Of a DNA stretch of 64,000 nt, positions 16,865 through 24,409 are shown piece by piece. A program made the position numbers and the translations under genes. Origin of the DNA: Nocardia abscessus (GTDB lineage Bacteria > Actinomycetota > Actinomycetes > Mycobacteriales > Mycobacteriaceae); contig NZ_JADLQO010000005.1 in NCBI RefSeq assembly GCF_015477775.1, positions 372,001-436,000 of the forward strand, given 5' to 3'. Position 1 is the stretch's first letter. Every line of letters begins with the position of its first letter. The notes beneath the pieces were generated by a model. That model was given only the letters and a program-made list of their open reading frames with translations, was not told the origin of the DNA and made no database searches.

Positions 16865-17404
16865 TCAGTTGCGGCCGAGTTCCTCTTCCACGAGATCCAC
16901 GAATTCGGCTTCCAGTTCGCTCATCTCGTCCGGGAAGACCCAGCGGCGCATCGACCAGAAACGGAACGCCATCTGCAGCAGATTGCCGATGATGAAGGCG
17001 CTGATGAAGTCGGCGATGTTCTCGACCGTGAAGCTCACGTTGGGCTGGCGCAGGTCGAAGACGTAGCTGGAAATCCACAGTGGCGTGAAGGCCAGCACTA
17101 CGCCGACACCGCTGACGCCGAAGAACAGCAGCGCTTCGTGATGACGTTCCCGCCCACCGCGATTCTTGAACGACCATTCCCGGTTCAGGATGTAGGAGGC
17201 GATGACCGCGATGACGCCGGAGATGATCTTTGCCGTCACCGGTTTCTCCGCGAGCACCGTCCACTTCAGCGCGTAGAAGATGCCGCTGTCGATCACGAAC
17301 GTGGTCGCGCCGACGATCGCGAACTTGATCAGTTCCCGATGCCGGTACGCGATATCCTGCAGCGGCTTGGGGAGGACGCTGACCACGTCGTCGACGAATG
17401 ACAC
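16865..17404 (-). CDS. GtrA-family membrane protein
   Basis: 179 residues with about four membrane helices and the GtrA signature (ELIKFAIVGATTFVIDSGIF, ILNREWSFKNRG). GtrA-like proteins are thought to help move polyprenyl-linked sugars across the membrane; in mycobacteria the gene also sits beside purK (Rv3277). It diverges from purK with a gap of about 57 bp and converges on the sensor kinase. The substrate is unknown. Confidence 0.9.
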   Translation of the reverse strand: MSFVDDVVSVLPKPLQDIAYRHRELIKFAIVGATTFVIDSGIFYALKWTVLAEKPVTAKIISGVIAVIASYILNREWSFKNRGGRERHHEALLFFGVSGVGVVLAFTPLWISSYVFDLRQPNVSFTVENIADFISAFIIGNLLQMAFRFWSMRRWVFPDEMSELEAEFVDLVEEELGRN

Positions 17405-17445
17405 AAGACCGGAGTGTACCGGTACCGATCATTCCCGCCGGACAT

Positions 17446-17457
17446 GACAATATTGTC
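17446..17457. promoter_or_regulatory. AT-rich 12-bp palindrome at the purK start
   Basis: GACAATATTGTC is a perfect palindrome in GC-rich surroundings. Its CAATAT part lies 8 nt before the GTG at 17462 and could be the -10 of a leaderless purK message, so a protein bound here would block transcription. It also overlaps an alternative ATG at 17444. Confidence 0.4.
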
Positions 17458-17461
17458 CGAC

Positions 17462-18664
17462 GTGAGCGCACGTTCCTTCGATCCATCGGCCATGCCCACC
17501 GTCACCATGATCGGTGGCGGCCAATTGGCGCGCATGACCCACCAGGCGGCGATCGCGCTGGGCCAGCGGCTGCGCGTGCTCGCCGAGAACCCCGAGGACC
17601 CGGCCGCCCAGGTGAGTCCGGAGGTGGTGCTCGGCAGCCACACCGACCTGGCCGCCCTGCGCAAGGCGGCGGTCGGTTCGCACGCGCTGACCTTCGATCA
17701 CGAGCACGTGCCGACCGAGCACCTGGAGGCGCTGGTCGCGGAGGGCGTGAACGTGCAGCCGCCGCCGCAAGCGCTGGTCTACGCGCAGGACAAGCTGGCC
17801 ATGCGCACCAAGCTGAGTGCGCTCGGGCTGCCCGTGCCCGCGTTCACGCCGGTGACCTCGGTCGACGACGCGGTGCGGTTCGGCGAGGAGCACGGCTGGC
17901 GGATCGTGCTGAAGGCGGTGCGCGGCGGCTACGACGGGCGTGGCGTCTGGATGCCCGAGTCCGCCGAGGCCGCCGAGGCGATCGTCACCGACCAGCTCGC
18001 GCACGGCGTCGAGCTGCTCGCCGAGGTGAAGATCGACCTGAAACGAGAGCTGTCGGCCATGGTGGCCCGTTCACCGTTCGGGCAGGCGGCGACCTGGCCG
18101 GTGGTGGAGACCGTGCAGCGCAAGGGACAGTGCGCCGTGGTGATCGCGCCCGCGCCCGACCTGCCGGAGGACACGGCCGCCGCGGCGGAGACCATGGCGT
18201 TGAACCTCGCCCGGGCACTCGGTGTGGTCGGCGTCATGGCGGTGGAGCTGTTCGAGACCGCCGACGGGAAGCTGCTGGTGAACGAGCTGGCGATGCGCCC
18301 GCACAACTCCGGGCACTGGGGGATGGACGGCGCGCGCACCGGGCAGTTCGAACAGCATCTGCGCGCGGTGCTCGACTATCCGCTGGGCGACACCGCGCCG
18401 CTGGCGCCGGTCACCGTGATGGCGAATATCCTCGGCGCGCCGCAGGCCCCTGCGATGTCGATGGACGAGCGGCTGCACCACCTGTTCGCCCGGATTCCCG
18501 AGGCGAAGGTGCACCTGTACGGGAAGGGCGAGCGTCCCGACCGCAAGATCGGGCATGTCAACATCCTCGGCGACGACGTGGCCGAGGTACGGGAGAAGGC
18601 CGAGCGGGCGGCGCACTGGATGTCGCACGCGGTATGGACCGATGGATGGGATCCGCATGAGTGA
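17462..18664 (+). CDS. purK: N5-carboxyaminoimidazole ribonucleotide synthase
   Basis: About 400 residues, ATP-grasp fold. Conserved parts include MIGGGQLARMTHQAAIALGQ at the dinucleotide-like start, KAVRGGYDGRGVW in the ATP-grasp loop, VELFETADGKLLVNELAMRP at the metal site and a late RKIGHVN. It converts AIR, ATP and bicarbonate to N5-CAIR in purine synthesis. The GTG at 17462 is favoured by a CAATAT hexamer 8 nt before it; ATG codons at 17444 and 17492 are alternatives and no ribosome-binding site decides. Its last 8 bp overlap purE, so the two are translated together. Confidence 0.93.
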   Translation: MSARSFDPSAMPTVTMIGGGQLARMTHQAAIALGQRLRVLAENPEDPAAQVSPEVVLGSHTDLAALRKAAVGSHALTFDHEHVPTEHLEALVAEGVNVQPPPQALVYAQDKLAMRTKLSALGLPVPAFTPVTSVDDAVRFGEEHGWRIVLKAVRGGYDGRGVWMPESAEAAEAIVTDQLAHGVELLAEVKIDLKRELSAMVARSPFGQAATWPVVETVQRKGQCAVVIAPAPDLPEDTAAAAETMALNLARALGVVGVMAVELFETADGKLLVNELAMRPHNSGHWGMDGARTGQFEQHLRAVLDYPLGDTAPLAPVTVMANILGAPQAPAMSMDERLHHLFARIPEAKVHLYGKGERPDRKIGHVNILGDDVAEVREKAERAAHWMSHAVWTDGWDPHE

Positions 18665-19172
18665 AGCAGGGGCTGTGACCCCGGCGGTCGGCCTGATCAT
18701 GGGCAGCGACTCCGACTGGCCGACCATGGAGGCGGCCGCGGAAGCGCTGGCGGAGTTCGGTATCCGCTTCGAGGTGGGCGTCGTCTCGGCGCACCGCACC
18801 CCGCAGCGCATGCTCGACTACGCGCGCGACGCCGCCGGCCGCGGGTTGAAGGTCATCATCGCCGGTGCGGGCGGCGCGGCCCACCTGCCCGGCATGGTCG
18901 CCTCCGCCACCCCGCTGCCGGTGATCGGCGTGCCGGTTCCGCTCAAGTACCTCGACGGCATGGACTCCCTGCTGTCCATCGTCCAGATGCCCGCGGGCGT
19001 CCCCGTCGCCACCGTCTCGATCGGCGGGGCCCGCAACGCGGGCCTGCTCGCCGCCCGCATCCTCGCCGCCCACGACCCAGCCCTGCGCACCCGCATGGAA
19101 CAGTTCCAGGCCGGACTCGAGCAGATGGTCCTGGAGAAGGACGACGCCCTGCGCACCAAGCTCCTGGGCTGA
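18657..19172 (+). CDS. purE: N5-carboxyaminoimidazole ribonucleotide mutase
   Basis: 171 residues. The phosphate loop MGSDSDWPTM and the active-site segment SAHRTPQRMLDYA are present, followed by GAGGAAHLPGM. It moves the carboxyl group of N5-CAIR to C4, completing the step begun by PurK. The ATG at 18657 lies inside the purK end (8-bp overlap), the standard purK-purE arrangement in actinobacteria. Ends about 200 bp before the TetR gene. Confidence 0.96.
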   Translation: MSEAGAVTPAVGLIMGSDSDWPTMEAAAEALAEFGIRFEVGVVSAHRTPQRMLDYARDAAGRGLKVIIAGAGGAAHLPGMVASATPLPVIGVPVPLKYLDGMDSLLSIVQMPAGVPVATVSIGGARNAGLLAARILAAHDPALRTRMEQFQAGLEQMVLEKDDALRTKLLG

Positions 19173-19380
19173 GCGCGGAATCGAAGCCGCCGCCGCAGTA
19201 GGTGACCCGCGGTGCCGCGTCTTCGAGCGGATGGTGTGCCCGCCCGCATCCGGGCCGAGTATCGGTGGGTCACCGAGCACCGAGCGCCGAGCCGAACTCG
19301 AAGCCGCGTTGTGATGCTCGGGGCGCTGGAACTTCACCAGGGGGGAACTTGTGCCTTCGGCCCCTGACTACGGTGGGTGC

Positions 19381-20067
19381 GTGACTACAGGGGATATCGC
19401 TCGGACGCGGGGAGGCGACGACACCGCGCATTTTCGGCTCACGGTGGTGGATCAGGCGTTGCGGTTGTTCGCCGAGAAGGGGTACGAGGCGACGACCGTG
19501 GACGAGATCGCGGAGGCGGCGGGGATCTCCCGGCGGACGTTCTTCCGGCAGTTCCGGTCGAAAGAGGACGTGATCTTCGCCGATCACGAGTCACAGCTGG
19601 CGCAGGCGGCGGAGTTCCTATCCGCCTCGCGCGAGGATCCGTGGGAGGCGGTGTGCGCGGCGGTGGTGCTGGTGTTCGAGCGATTCACGCAGTGGCGGGA
19701 GATCGCGGCGCGCCGGTATCAGGTGGTGCGCCGGGTGCCCGCGCTGCGGGAGCGGGAGATCGTCACGGTGTTCCGCTACGAGCGGTTGTTCACCGAGTAC
19801 CTGCGCGAGCGGCTGCCCGACGTCCCCGATCTGGCACGGGTGCAGTTCACCGCCGCGGTGACGGCGACGCACAACTATCTGCTGCGGCGGATGGTGCGCG
19901 GCGAGTCGGACGCGGGCGCCGCGGACCTGCGGGTGGAGCTGTCCGCGATTCCGCGCGGCGCCGGGCGTGCCGCGAACGCCGACGAGCTGGTGGTCGCCGT
20001 GTTCCCTCGGGACGCACCACCCAGGCAGATCGCGGACCTGCTGGTCCGCAAGCTCGGTACCCTGTGA
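19381..20067 (+). CDS. TetR-family transcriptional regulator
   Basis: About 228 residues. The N-terminal DNA-binding domain is clear (ALRLFAEKGYEATTVDEIAEAAG, then ISRRTFFRQFRSKEDVIF). The C-terminal ligand domain is typical in size and has no further signature. TACGGT lies exactly 6 nt before the GTG at 19381, supporting a leaderless start; a GTG at 19351 with a GGGGGGAA sequence before it would add 10 residues. The gap to fadE25 holds two matching dyads (20092-20104, 20158-20170) either side of a -10-like TATACT, so this protein probably represses fadE25 in response to an acyl-CoA or similar; that is inference. Confidence 0.88.
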   Translation: MTTGDIARTRGGDDTAHFRLTVVDQALRLFAEKGYEATTVDEIAEAAGISRRTFFRQFRSKEDVIFADHESQLAQAAEFLSASREDPWEAVCAAVVLVFERFTQWREIAARRYQVVRRVPALREREIVTVFRYERLFTEYLRERLPDVPDLARVQFTAAVTATHNYLLRRMVRGESDAGAADLRVELSAIPRGAGRAANADELVVAVFPRDAPPRQIADLLVRKLGTL

Positions 20068-20091
20068 CCTGGATCTAAGTGCGACCGATCT

Positions 20092-20104
20092 GACACTGAG
20101 TGCC
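20092..20104. promoter_or_regulatory. Candidate TetR operator 1 upstream of fadE25
   Basis: GACACT-G-AGTGCC, a near-perfect 13-bp dyad (one mismatch at position 2). It lies about 42 bp upstream of the TATACT element and 66 bp (centre to centre) from the matching site at 20158-20170. Confidence 0.5.
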
Positions 20105-20139
20105 ACGCTGTATACGCATGTGGATGGCGTCCATGTGGC

Positions 20140-20145
20140 TATACT
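20140..20145 (+). promoter_or_regulatory. -10-like element of the fadE25 promoter
   Basis: TATACT, the best -10 match in the gap between the TetR gene and fadE25, about 87 bp before the fadE25 ATG and lying between the two dyads. No convincing -35 is seen. Confidence 0.4.
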
Positions 20146-20157
20146 GGAGCAAAATGT

Positions 20158-20170
20158 GGCACTGAGTGCC
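20158..20170. promoter_or_regulatory. Candidate TetR operator 2 upstream of fadE25
   Basis: GGCACT-G-AGTGCC, a perfect 13-bp dyad sharing 12 of 13 bases with the site at 20092-20104. It would fall just downstream of a start site set by TATACT, where a bound repressor blocks transcription. Confidence 0.55.
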
Positions 20171-20231
20171 GATGCGCTGACTTCGCTCGGCGGAAATCAG
20201 CGATCACCACCGACGACCAGGAGTGAGCCCG

Positions 20232-21389
20232 ATGGCGGGAAACCCCGATTTCGACCTGTTCAAGCTCGAGGACTTCCACGACGAGCTGCGCGCCGCGATC
20301 CGTGCTCTCGCGGAGAAGGAGATCGCCCCGCACGCCAAGGACGTCGACGGCAACTCCCGCTTCCCCGAGGAGGCGCTGACCGCCCTCAACGCCTCCGGGT
20401 TCAACGCCGTGCACGTGCCCGAGGCCTACGGCGGCCAGGGCGCCGACTCGGTGGCCACCTGCATCGTGATCGAAGAGGTCGCCCGGGTCTGCGGCTCGTC
20501 GTCGCTGATCCCCGCGGTGAACAAGCTCGGCACCATGGGCCTGATCCTGAACGGCTCCGAGGAGCTGAAGCAGAAGGTCCTGCCGGACATCGTCAACGGC
20601 GAGATGGCCTCCTACGCGCTGTCCGAGCGCGAGGCCGGCTCCGACGCGGCGAGCATGCGCACCCGGGCCAAGCAGGAGGGTGACGACTGGGTCATCAACG
20701 GCTCCAAGTGCTGGATCACCAACGGCGGCAAGTCCTCCTGGTACACCGTGATGGCGGTGACGGACGCGGAGAAGGGCGCCAACGGCATCTCGGCGTTCCT
20801 GGTGCACAAGGACGACGAGGGCTTCGTGGTCGGCCCGCTGGAGCACAAGCTCGGCATCAAGGGCTCGCCCACCGCCGAGCTGTACTTCGAGAACTGCCGG
20901 GTGCCGGGTGACCGCATCGTCGGCGAGCCGGGCACCGGCTTCAAGACCGCGCTGCAGACCCTCGACCACACCCGCCCCACCATCGGCGCGCAGGCCGTCG
21001 GCCTCGCCCAGGGCGCGCTGGACGCGGCCATCGCCTACACCAAGGACCGCAAGCAGTTCGGCAAGTCGATCGCCGACTTCCAGAACACCCAGTTCATGCT
21101 CGCCGACATGGCGATGAAGGTCGAGGCCGCCCGCCTGATGGTGTACACCTCGGCCGCCCGCGCCGAGCGCGGCGAGCAGAACCTCGGCTTCATTTCCGCC
21201 GCCGCCAAGTGCTTCGCCTCCGACGTCGCCATGGAAGTCACCACCAACGCCGTCCAGTTGTTCGGCGGCGCCGGCTACACCACCGACTTCCCGGTCGAGC
21301 GCATGATGCGCGACGCCAAGATCACCCAGATCTACGAGGGCACCAACCAGATCCAGCGTCTGGTCATGAGCCGCGCCCTGCTCAAGTGA
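20232..21389 (+). CDS. fadE25: Acyl-CoA dehydrogenase FadE25
   Basis: 385 residues, very like mycobacterial FadE25. FAD/substrate segments YALSEREAGSDAASM and WITNGGKSSWYTVMA are present, as are the catalytic Glu369 in IYEGTNQIQ and the late block AVQLFGGAGYTTDFPVERMMRDAK. It oxidises acyl-CoA to enoyl-CoA in the cytosol, passing electrons to ETF. AGGAG lies 8 nt before the ATG at 20232; a GTG at 20223 sits on that site and is rejected. The TetR gene upstream and dyads in the promoter suggest ligand-controlled repression. Confidence 0.95.
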   Translation: MAGNPDFDLFKLEDFHDELRAAIRALAEKEIAPHAKDVDGNSRFPEEALTALNASGFNAVHVPEAYGGQGADSVATCIVIEEVARVCGSSSLIPAVNKLGTMGLILNGSEELKQKVLPDIVNGEMASYALSEREAGSDAASMRTRAKQEGDDWVINGSKCWITNGGKSSWYTVMAVTDAEKGANGISAFLVHKDDEGFVVGPLEHKLGIKGSPTAELYFENCRVPGDRIVGEPGTGFKTALQTLDHTRPTIGAQAVGLAQGALDAAIAYTKDRKQFGKSIADFQNTQFMLADMAMKVEAARLMVYTSAARAERGEQNLGFISAAAKCFASDVAMEVTTNAVQLFGGAGYTTDFPVERMMRDAKITQIYEGTNQIQRLVMSRALLK

Positions 21390-21409
21390 TGTTTTTCTAG
21401 GTCGCCGGA

Positions 21410-21478
21410 TGTTCGGGCGTGCCTGGCAACGCATCTCAGGCCCTTTCAGGCCGTCGAGGTGCACAGGCCGCCCGAACA
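21410..21478. repeat. Long inverted repeat at the left edge of the accessory island
   Basis: TGTTCGGGCG(T)GCCT near 21410-21424 pairs with AGGCCGCCCGAACA near 21465-21478: about 14 bp with one bulge, about 40 nt apart. It lies 21 bp after the fadE25 stop, so it may end that transcript, or it may mark the border of the foreign segment that follows. The rest of 21390-21625 shows nothing else I can name. Confidence 0.35.
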
Positions 21479-21625
21479 CCTGTCGATCGCCCGACGCGTG
21501 CGTTTGTAGCTCGACGGCACCGAACGCTGCCATCCGGTTCTCCGAATCCGGTGTTGGGTCATGGGATGTATGACACTGAATCGGGCGACTCCGGCTCGTC
21601 TCCACAGAATGTGGGCAAGTCGATG

Positions 21626-21847
21626 TCAGGGGTGCAGATAGAGCCGTTCGCACGGCAATCTCGGGTAGCCGTCGGTATCGTCTGTGGATACTTCCACCGC
21701 GTCGTGCCAGTGCCGAGTGCGCCATTCCTGGTCGAACAGGTATGCGGCCGTGACGCAGGCGACGTAGTCGAGGCGGGCGCCGTGCCAGAAGACCGACAGG
21801 TGGACATCCGGTTCGGACGGGATCGGGGACGTTGCGCGGTCAGGCAT
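21626..21847 (-). CDS. Hypothetical protein (73 aa), second gene of an accessory pair
   Basis: 73 residues, MPDRATSPIPSEPDVHLSVF onwards, rich in Trp, His and Asp, ending CERLYLHP; no domain recognised. Its ATG overlaps the stop of the upstream gene by 8 bp, which supports reality and translational coupling. Third-position G/C is weaker than in neighbouring core genes, in keeping with an acquired segment. Confidence 0.5.
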   Translation of the reverse strand: MPDRATSPIPSEPDVHLSVFWHGARLDYVACVTAAYLFDQEWRTRHWHDAVEVSTDDTDGYPRLPCERLYLHP

Positions 21848-22331
21848 TCGTGATCACCCGTCGGCGGCGCGCGACCTTCGCGGCCACACAACTGCGGATC
21901 GCCGCGACGACTACTCGGCCGGAGGGGCGAAATGCCGTGTGAGGGCGCGATATCCATGCACGGAACTTGGTTCCTCGATCCGCGGGGCTCAGCAGCGCGA
22001 TGATCCCGCCGTAGCGGATGATCGACACGTTCAAGCGGAACATCTCGGCGAACAGCGGCACGTCGTCCGGCAGATCCGGCCGGATGATGAATGTCCACCG
22101 TTTCGACCGTGGGTGGGACAGAATCAGCCCCAGCTCGTGGCCGTGGTGGCGCATCCACACCTTCACGTGCTGTCCCGGCACGGCGGGCATGGTCACGGCC
22201 CAGACCATTCCGGTTCGGACGACGATTCGACCGATCTGGGGCGGGTCCACGATCGCGGGTAGGTTGCACACTCGTCGGTAGTAGTGGCATCGAGACAGTG
22301 GTGTGTCTCCGAAAGCTATCGGCTCATCCAT
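21840..22331 (-). CDS. Conserved hypothetical protein of the accessory island
   Basis: 163 residues from the ATG at 22331 (MDEPIAFGDTPLSRCHYYRR); GAGGT lies 6 nt upstream. An ATG at 22391 would give 183. Visible parts are LPAIVDPPQIGRIVVRTG, ILSHPRSKRWTFIIRPD and a basic C-terminus. I have an impression of similar actinomycete hypotheticals with a HPRSxRWTFL core near XRE/DUF397 loci, but no function is known to me. It diverges from the broken XRE gene and overlaps the next gene by 8 bp. Confidence 0.55.
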   Translation of the reverse strand: MDEPIAFGDTPLSRCHYYRRVCNLPAIVDPPQIGRIVVRTGMVWAVTMPAVPGQHVKVWMRHHGHELGLILSHPRSKRWTFIIRPDLPDDVPLFAEMFRLNVSIIRYGGIIALLSPADRGTKFRAWISRPHTAFRPSGRVVVAAIRSCVAAKVARRRRVITNA

Positions 22332-22607
22332 CAGAAGACCTCGAGTCGCATCGACGGGTAGAAGGTGCGCCCGGCCGCTATCCCCCGGCATGTAGACGGA
22401 TGGGAATGAACTGATCTGTGGCCGTTGCCATCTCGACCTCGGCCGGGTGCGCATCGTCATCAGACAACGACTCGTGGGCGCGGGCACCCCGAATCGGGTG
22501 CACCGAAAAAAGACCCTCGGAAGCCCAGCACACGCACCGCAAGCGGTGTGAAGATGTACGCGAGACGGGTAATTCGATGCACCCGTGACGGGGAAGGGGA
22601 GGTCGAC

Positions 22608-23496
22608 TTGCCAGATACCGGTTCGACTCTGCCGCGTCGTCAGCTCGGGAGGTACTTGACCGAGTCGCGCACGCGGGCCGGGATGACCCAGGCGAAGGCC
22701 GCACATCTGTTGGAGATCGGAGCCAGCAGTCTTCAACGGGGGAGAAAGGACAGAATTCGCGAATCAGGTCTCGCGATATCCAGGCAGCTTGCGATCTGTA
22801 CGGCGTCCCGGAGGAGCTGACGGTGGCGCTCGTCGGACTAGCCAAGCAGGCCAACGTGAAAAGCTGGTGGCACCAGTACGGTGATCTCATCCCCAAGACG
22901 TTCGACGTGTACGTCCGACTAGAAGCTGCGGCAGTGAAATTGGTGTCGTACCAACCGGATCTGATACCGGGTCTGCTGCAAACCGCCGATTACGACCGCG
23001 CACTCGCACCGCTTGCGTGGCCGGACGAAACGCCCCAACAGTGGTAGCAACGAGTAGAGATCAAGTTGCAGCGGCAGAACATCGTGACCCGCAGGACACA
23101 GCCGGTCGTGCTCGACATGGTTATCGGTGAAGCCGCTCTATGGCGCGTGGCTGGCAGCAGCGCGATCATGGCCGCTCAAAACCGGCACCTGGCGAATATG
23201 TCTACCAGGGACAACGTAACGATTCGCGTCCTGCCGTTCCATGCGGGGTTCCCGGAGGCGTGTCCATGCCGCCGTTCGTAATTATGGCGTTCGGGGAAAG
23301 CGTTCCTGTGAACCAGGTCGAGCCGCCAGTGGTCTATCTCGAAGGCGCGGTTGGCGATATGTACCTCGAAGATGCCGCCGACGTGCGTCTCTACACTCAG
23401 AGGTACGACAGCATCAGGGAAGCCGCCTTGGATGCGAACTCGAGCAGAAACCTGCTGAGGCAGATCGCAAGGGAGCATGAGCAGCGTGGACGTTGA
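22608..23496 (+). pseudogene. Broken XRE-family regulator with DUF5753 domain
   Basis: The intact parent would be a helix-turn-helix/DUF5753 protein of about 290 residues. A TTG at 22608 (GGGGAGG before it) opens LPDTGSTLPRRQLGRYL and the HTH TQAKAAHLLEIGASSLQR. A 1-nt loss near 22738-22742 moves the frame; the next frame reads EKGQNSRIRSRDIQAACDLY and continues to a TAG at 23045-23047 after QQW, then resumes QRVEIKLQRQ. A second 1-nt loss near 23265 moves it again, to GVSMPPFVIMAFGESVPVNQ and the C-terminus DANSSRNLLRQIAREHE. Three lesions make a functional product unlikely. DUF5753/DUF397 pairs regulate development and secondary metabolism in Streptomyces; both DUF397 partners here are intact. 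Confidence 0.85.
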
Positions 23497-23692
23497 CCTA
23501 TCGGGGGCACAATGGTTCAAGAGCAGCCGAAGCCAGTCCGGTAAGGAGTGTGTTGAGGTTGCGTTTCTCGGTGAGGGCATGGTCGGCGTGCGGGACTCGA
23601 AGAACCCGACCGGTCCGGCACTGGTGTTCACGCCCGGCGGTTGGGATGCCTTCACCGCTGGCGTGGTGGATGGTGAGTTCAAGTGCTCTTGA
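23486..23692 (+). CDS. DUF397 domain protein, copy 1
   Basis: 68 residues with the DUF397 pattern: LSGAQWFKSSRSQSGKECVE, a central VGVRDSKNPTGPALVFTP and the end WDAFTAGVVDGEF. DUF397 proteins are small partners of XRE/DUF5753 regulators. The GTG at 23486 (AGGGAG 10 nt upstream) is chosen over ATG 23477 because it gives the same length and start as copy 2 and the ATG lies on the ribosome-binding site. It overlaps the end of the broken XRE gene by 11 bp. About 70% identical to copy 2 by eye. Confidence 0.85.
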   Translation: MDVDLSGAQWFKSSRSQSGKECVEVAFLGEGMVGVRDSKNPTGPALVFTPGGWDAFTAGVVDGEFKCS

Positions 23693-23768
23693 AGCGATCG
23701 GGAGTGCGGCGCTGGACCCGGATCAGAGCAAGAACCTGCTCCGGCAGACAGCAAGGGAGTATGCATCG
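23693..23768 (+). pseudogene. Remnant of a second DUF5753 C-terminus between the DUF397 genes
   Basis: The frame before copy 2 reads IGSAALDPDQSKNLLRQTAREYAS and stops at 23771. It aligns with the last residues of the broken XRE protein (EAALDANSSRNLLRQIAREHE). It therefore looks like the tail of a second XRE/DUF5753 gene, left when a tandem copy lost its front. The GTGA overlap with the copy 2 start keeps the original coupling. Confidence 0.75.
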
Positions 23769-23974
23769 TGAATATCGACCTGTCCGGGGCAAAGTGGTTC
23801 AAGAGCAGCCTTAGCGGGGGCGACAAAGCATGCGTCGAGGTCGCTTTCCTCGAGGGAGGCCATGTCGGCGTGCGGGATTCGAAGAACCCGAGCGGGCCGG
23901 CGTTGATGTTCACGCCGGACACGTGGGATACCTTCACCGCTGACATAGCTGACGGCGAGTTCGAGCGCTCCTGA
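23768..23974 (+). CDS. DUF397 domain protein, copy 2
   Basis: 68 residues, NIDLSGAKWFKSSLSGGDKA, then VGVRDSKNPSGPALMFTP and a final ADIADGEFERS. The same length as copy 1 and clearly paralogous. The GTG start has AGGGAG 8 nt upstream and overlaps the stop of the DUF5753 remnant by 3 bp. After its stop, TGAAGC-ATC-GGAGT recurs from the end of copy 1, marking the limits of the duplicated unit. Confidence 0.85.
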   Translation: MNIDLSGAKWFKSSLSGGDKACVEVAFLEGGHVGVRDSKNPSGPALMFTPDTWDTFTADIADGEFERS

Positions 23975-24078
23975 AGCAATCAGGAGTCCGGGAGAAGCGC
24001 GCACGCCGCGCCAATCGATCGCCCGACCGTAGCTCGAGGAAGGATCGCTTCCGGGGGAGGGGTTCTGGCCGGGGCCGG

Positions 24079-24363
24079 TCAGGAGACCAGGTCCGCGTAC
24101 TCCCGGTGTTCGGCGATGTACTTCTCCACGTACCAGCAGGTGGGGATGACGGAGAACCCGGCGGCGCGGGAGTCGTCGAGGCCGTATTCGACGACTTGGG
24201 CGGCTACTCCACGGCCCCGGAATTCGGGGAAGGTCATGGTGTGGTGGAAGTCGCGGACCTTGGGTTCTTCGCGTTCGGCGTAGTCGGCGTACCCGGCGAG
24301 GGTGTCGTCGATGTAGATCTCGAAACGGGTGTCGGCGGCGTTGTGCTCGAGCCTGGTCGTCAT
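24079..24363 (-). CDS. Small GNAT-like N-acetyltransferase (YidJ/YjdJ type)
   Basis: 94 residues with the compact single-domain GNAT pattern: FEIYIDDTLAGYADYAE, then HTMTFPEFRGRGVAAQVVEY (the acetyl-CoA loop RGRGVA), and a C-terminal CWYVEKYIAEHREYADLV. Such proteins carry only the acetyl-CoA core; substrates are not known. AAGGAG lies 11 nt before the ATG. It follows the FAD-linked oxidase gene on the same strand after about 46 bp and may be co-transcribed. Confidence 0.85.
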   Translation of the reverse strand: MTTRLEHNAADTRFEIYIDDTLAGYADYAEREEPKVRDFHHTMTFPEFRGRGVAAQVVEYGLDDSRAAGFSVIPTCWYVEKYIAEHREYADLVS

Positions 24364-24409
24364 GTTCGGGTAGAACTCCTTGTCGGCGGGGTATGTTCCG
24401 TTGCGGCGG

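Noticed and set aside
22608..23496. Frameshifts in the XRE gene considered as sequencing errors or programmed frameshifting
   Set aside because: Three separate lesions including a nonsense codon, in a region without long homopolymers and with no slippery motif, fit decay better; resequencing would settle it.
21390..24000. The accessory island considered as a prophage or integrative element
   Set aside because: No integrase, att-like direct repeats, tRNA or phage structural genes; only small regulators and hypotheticals.
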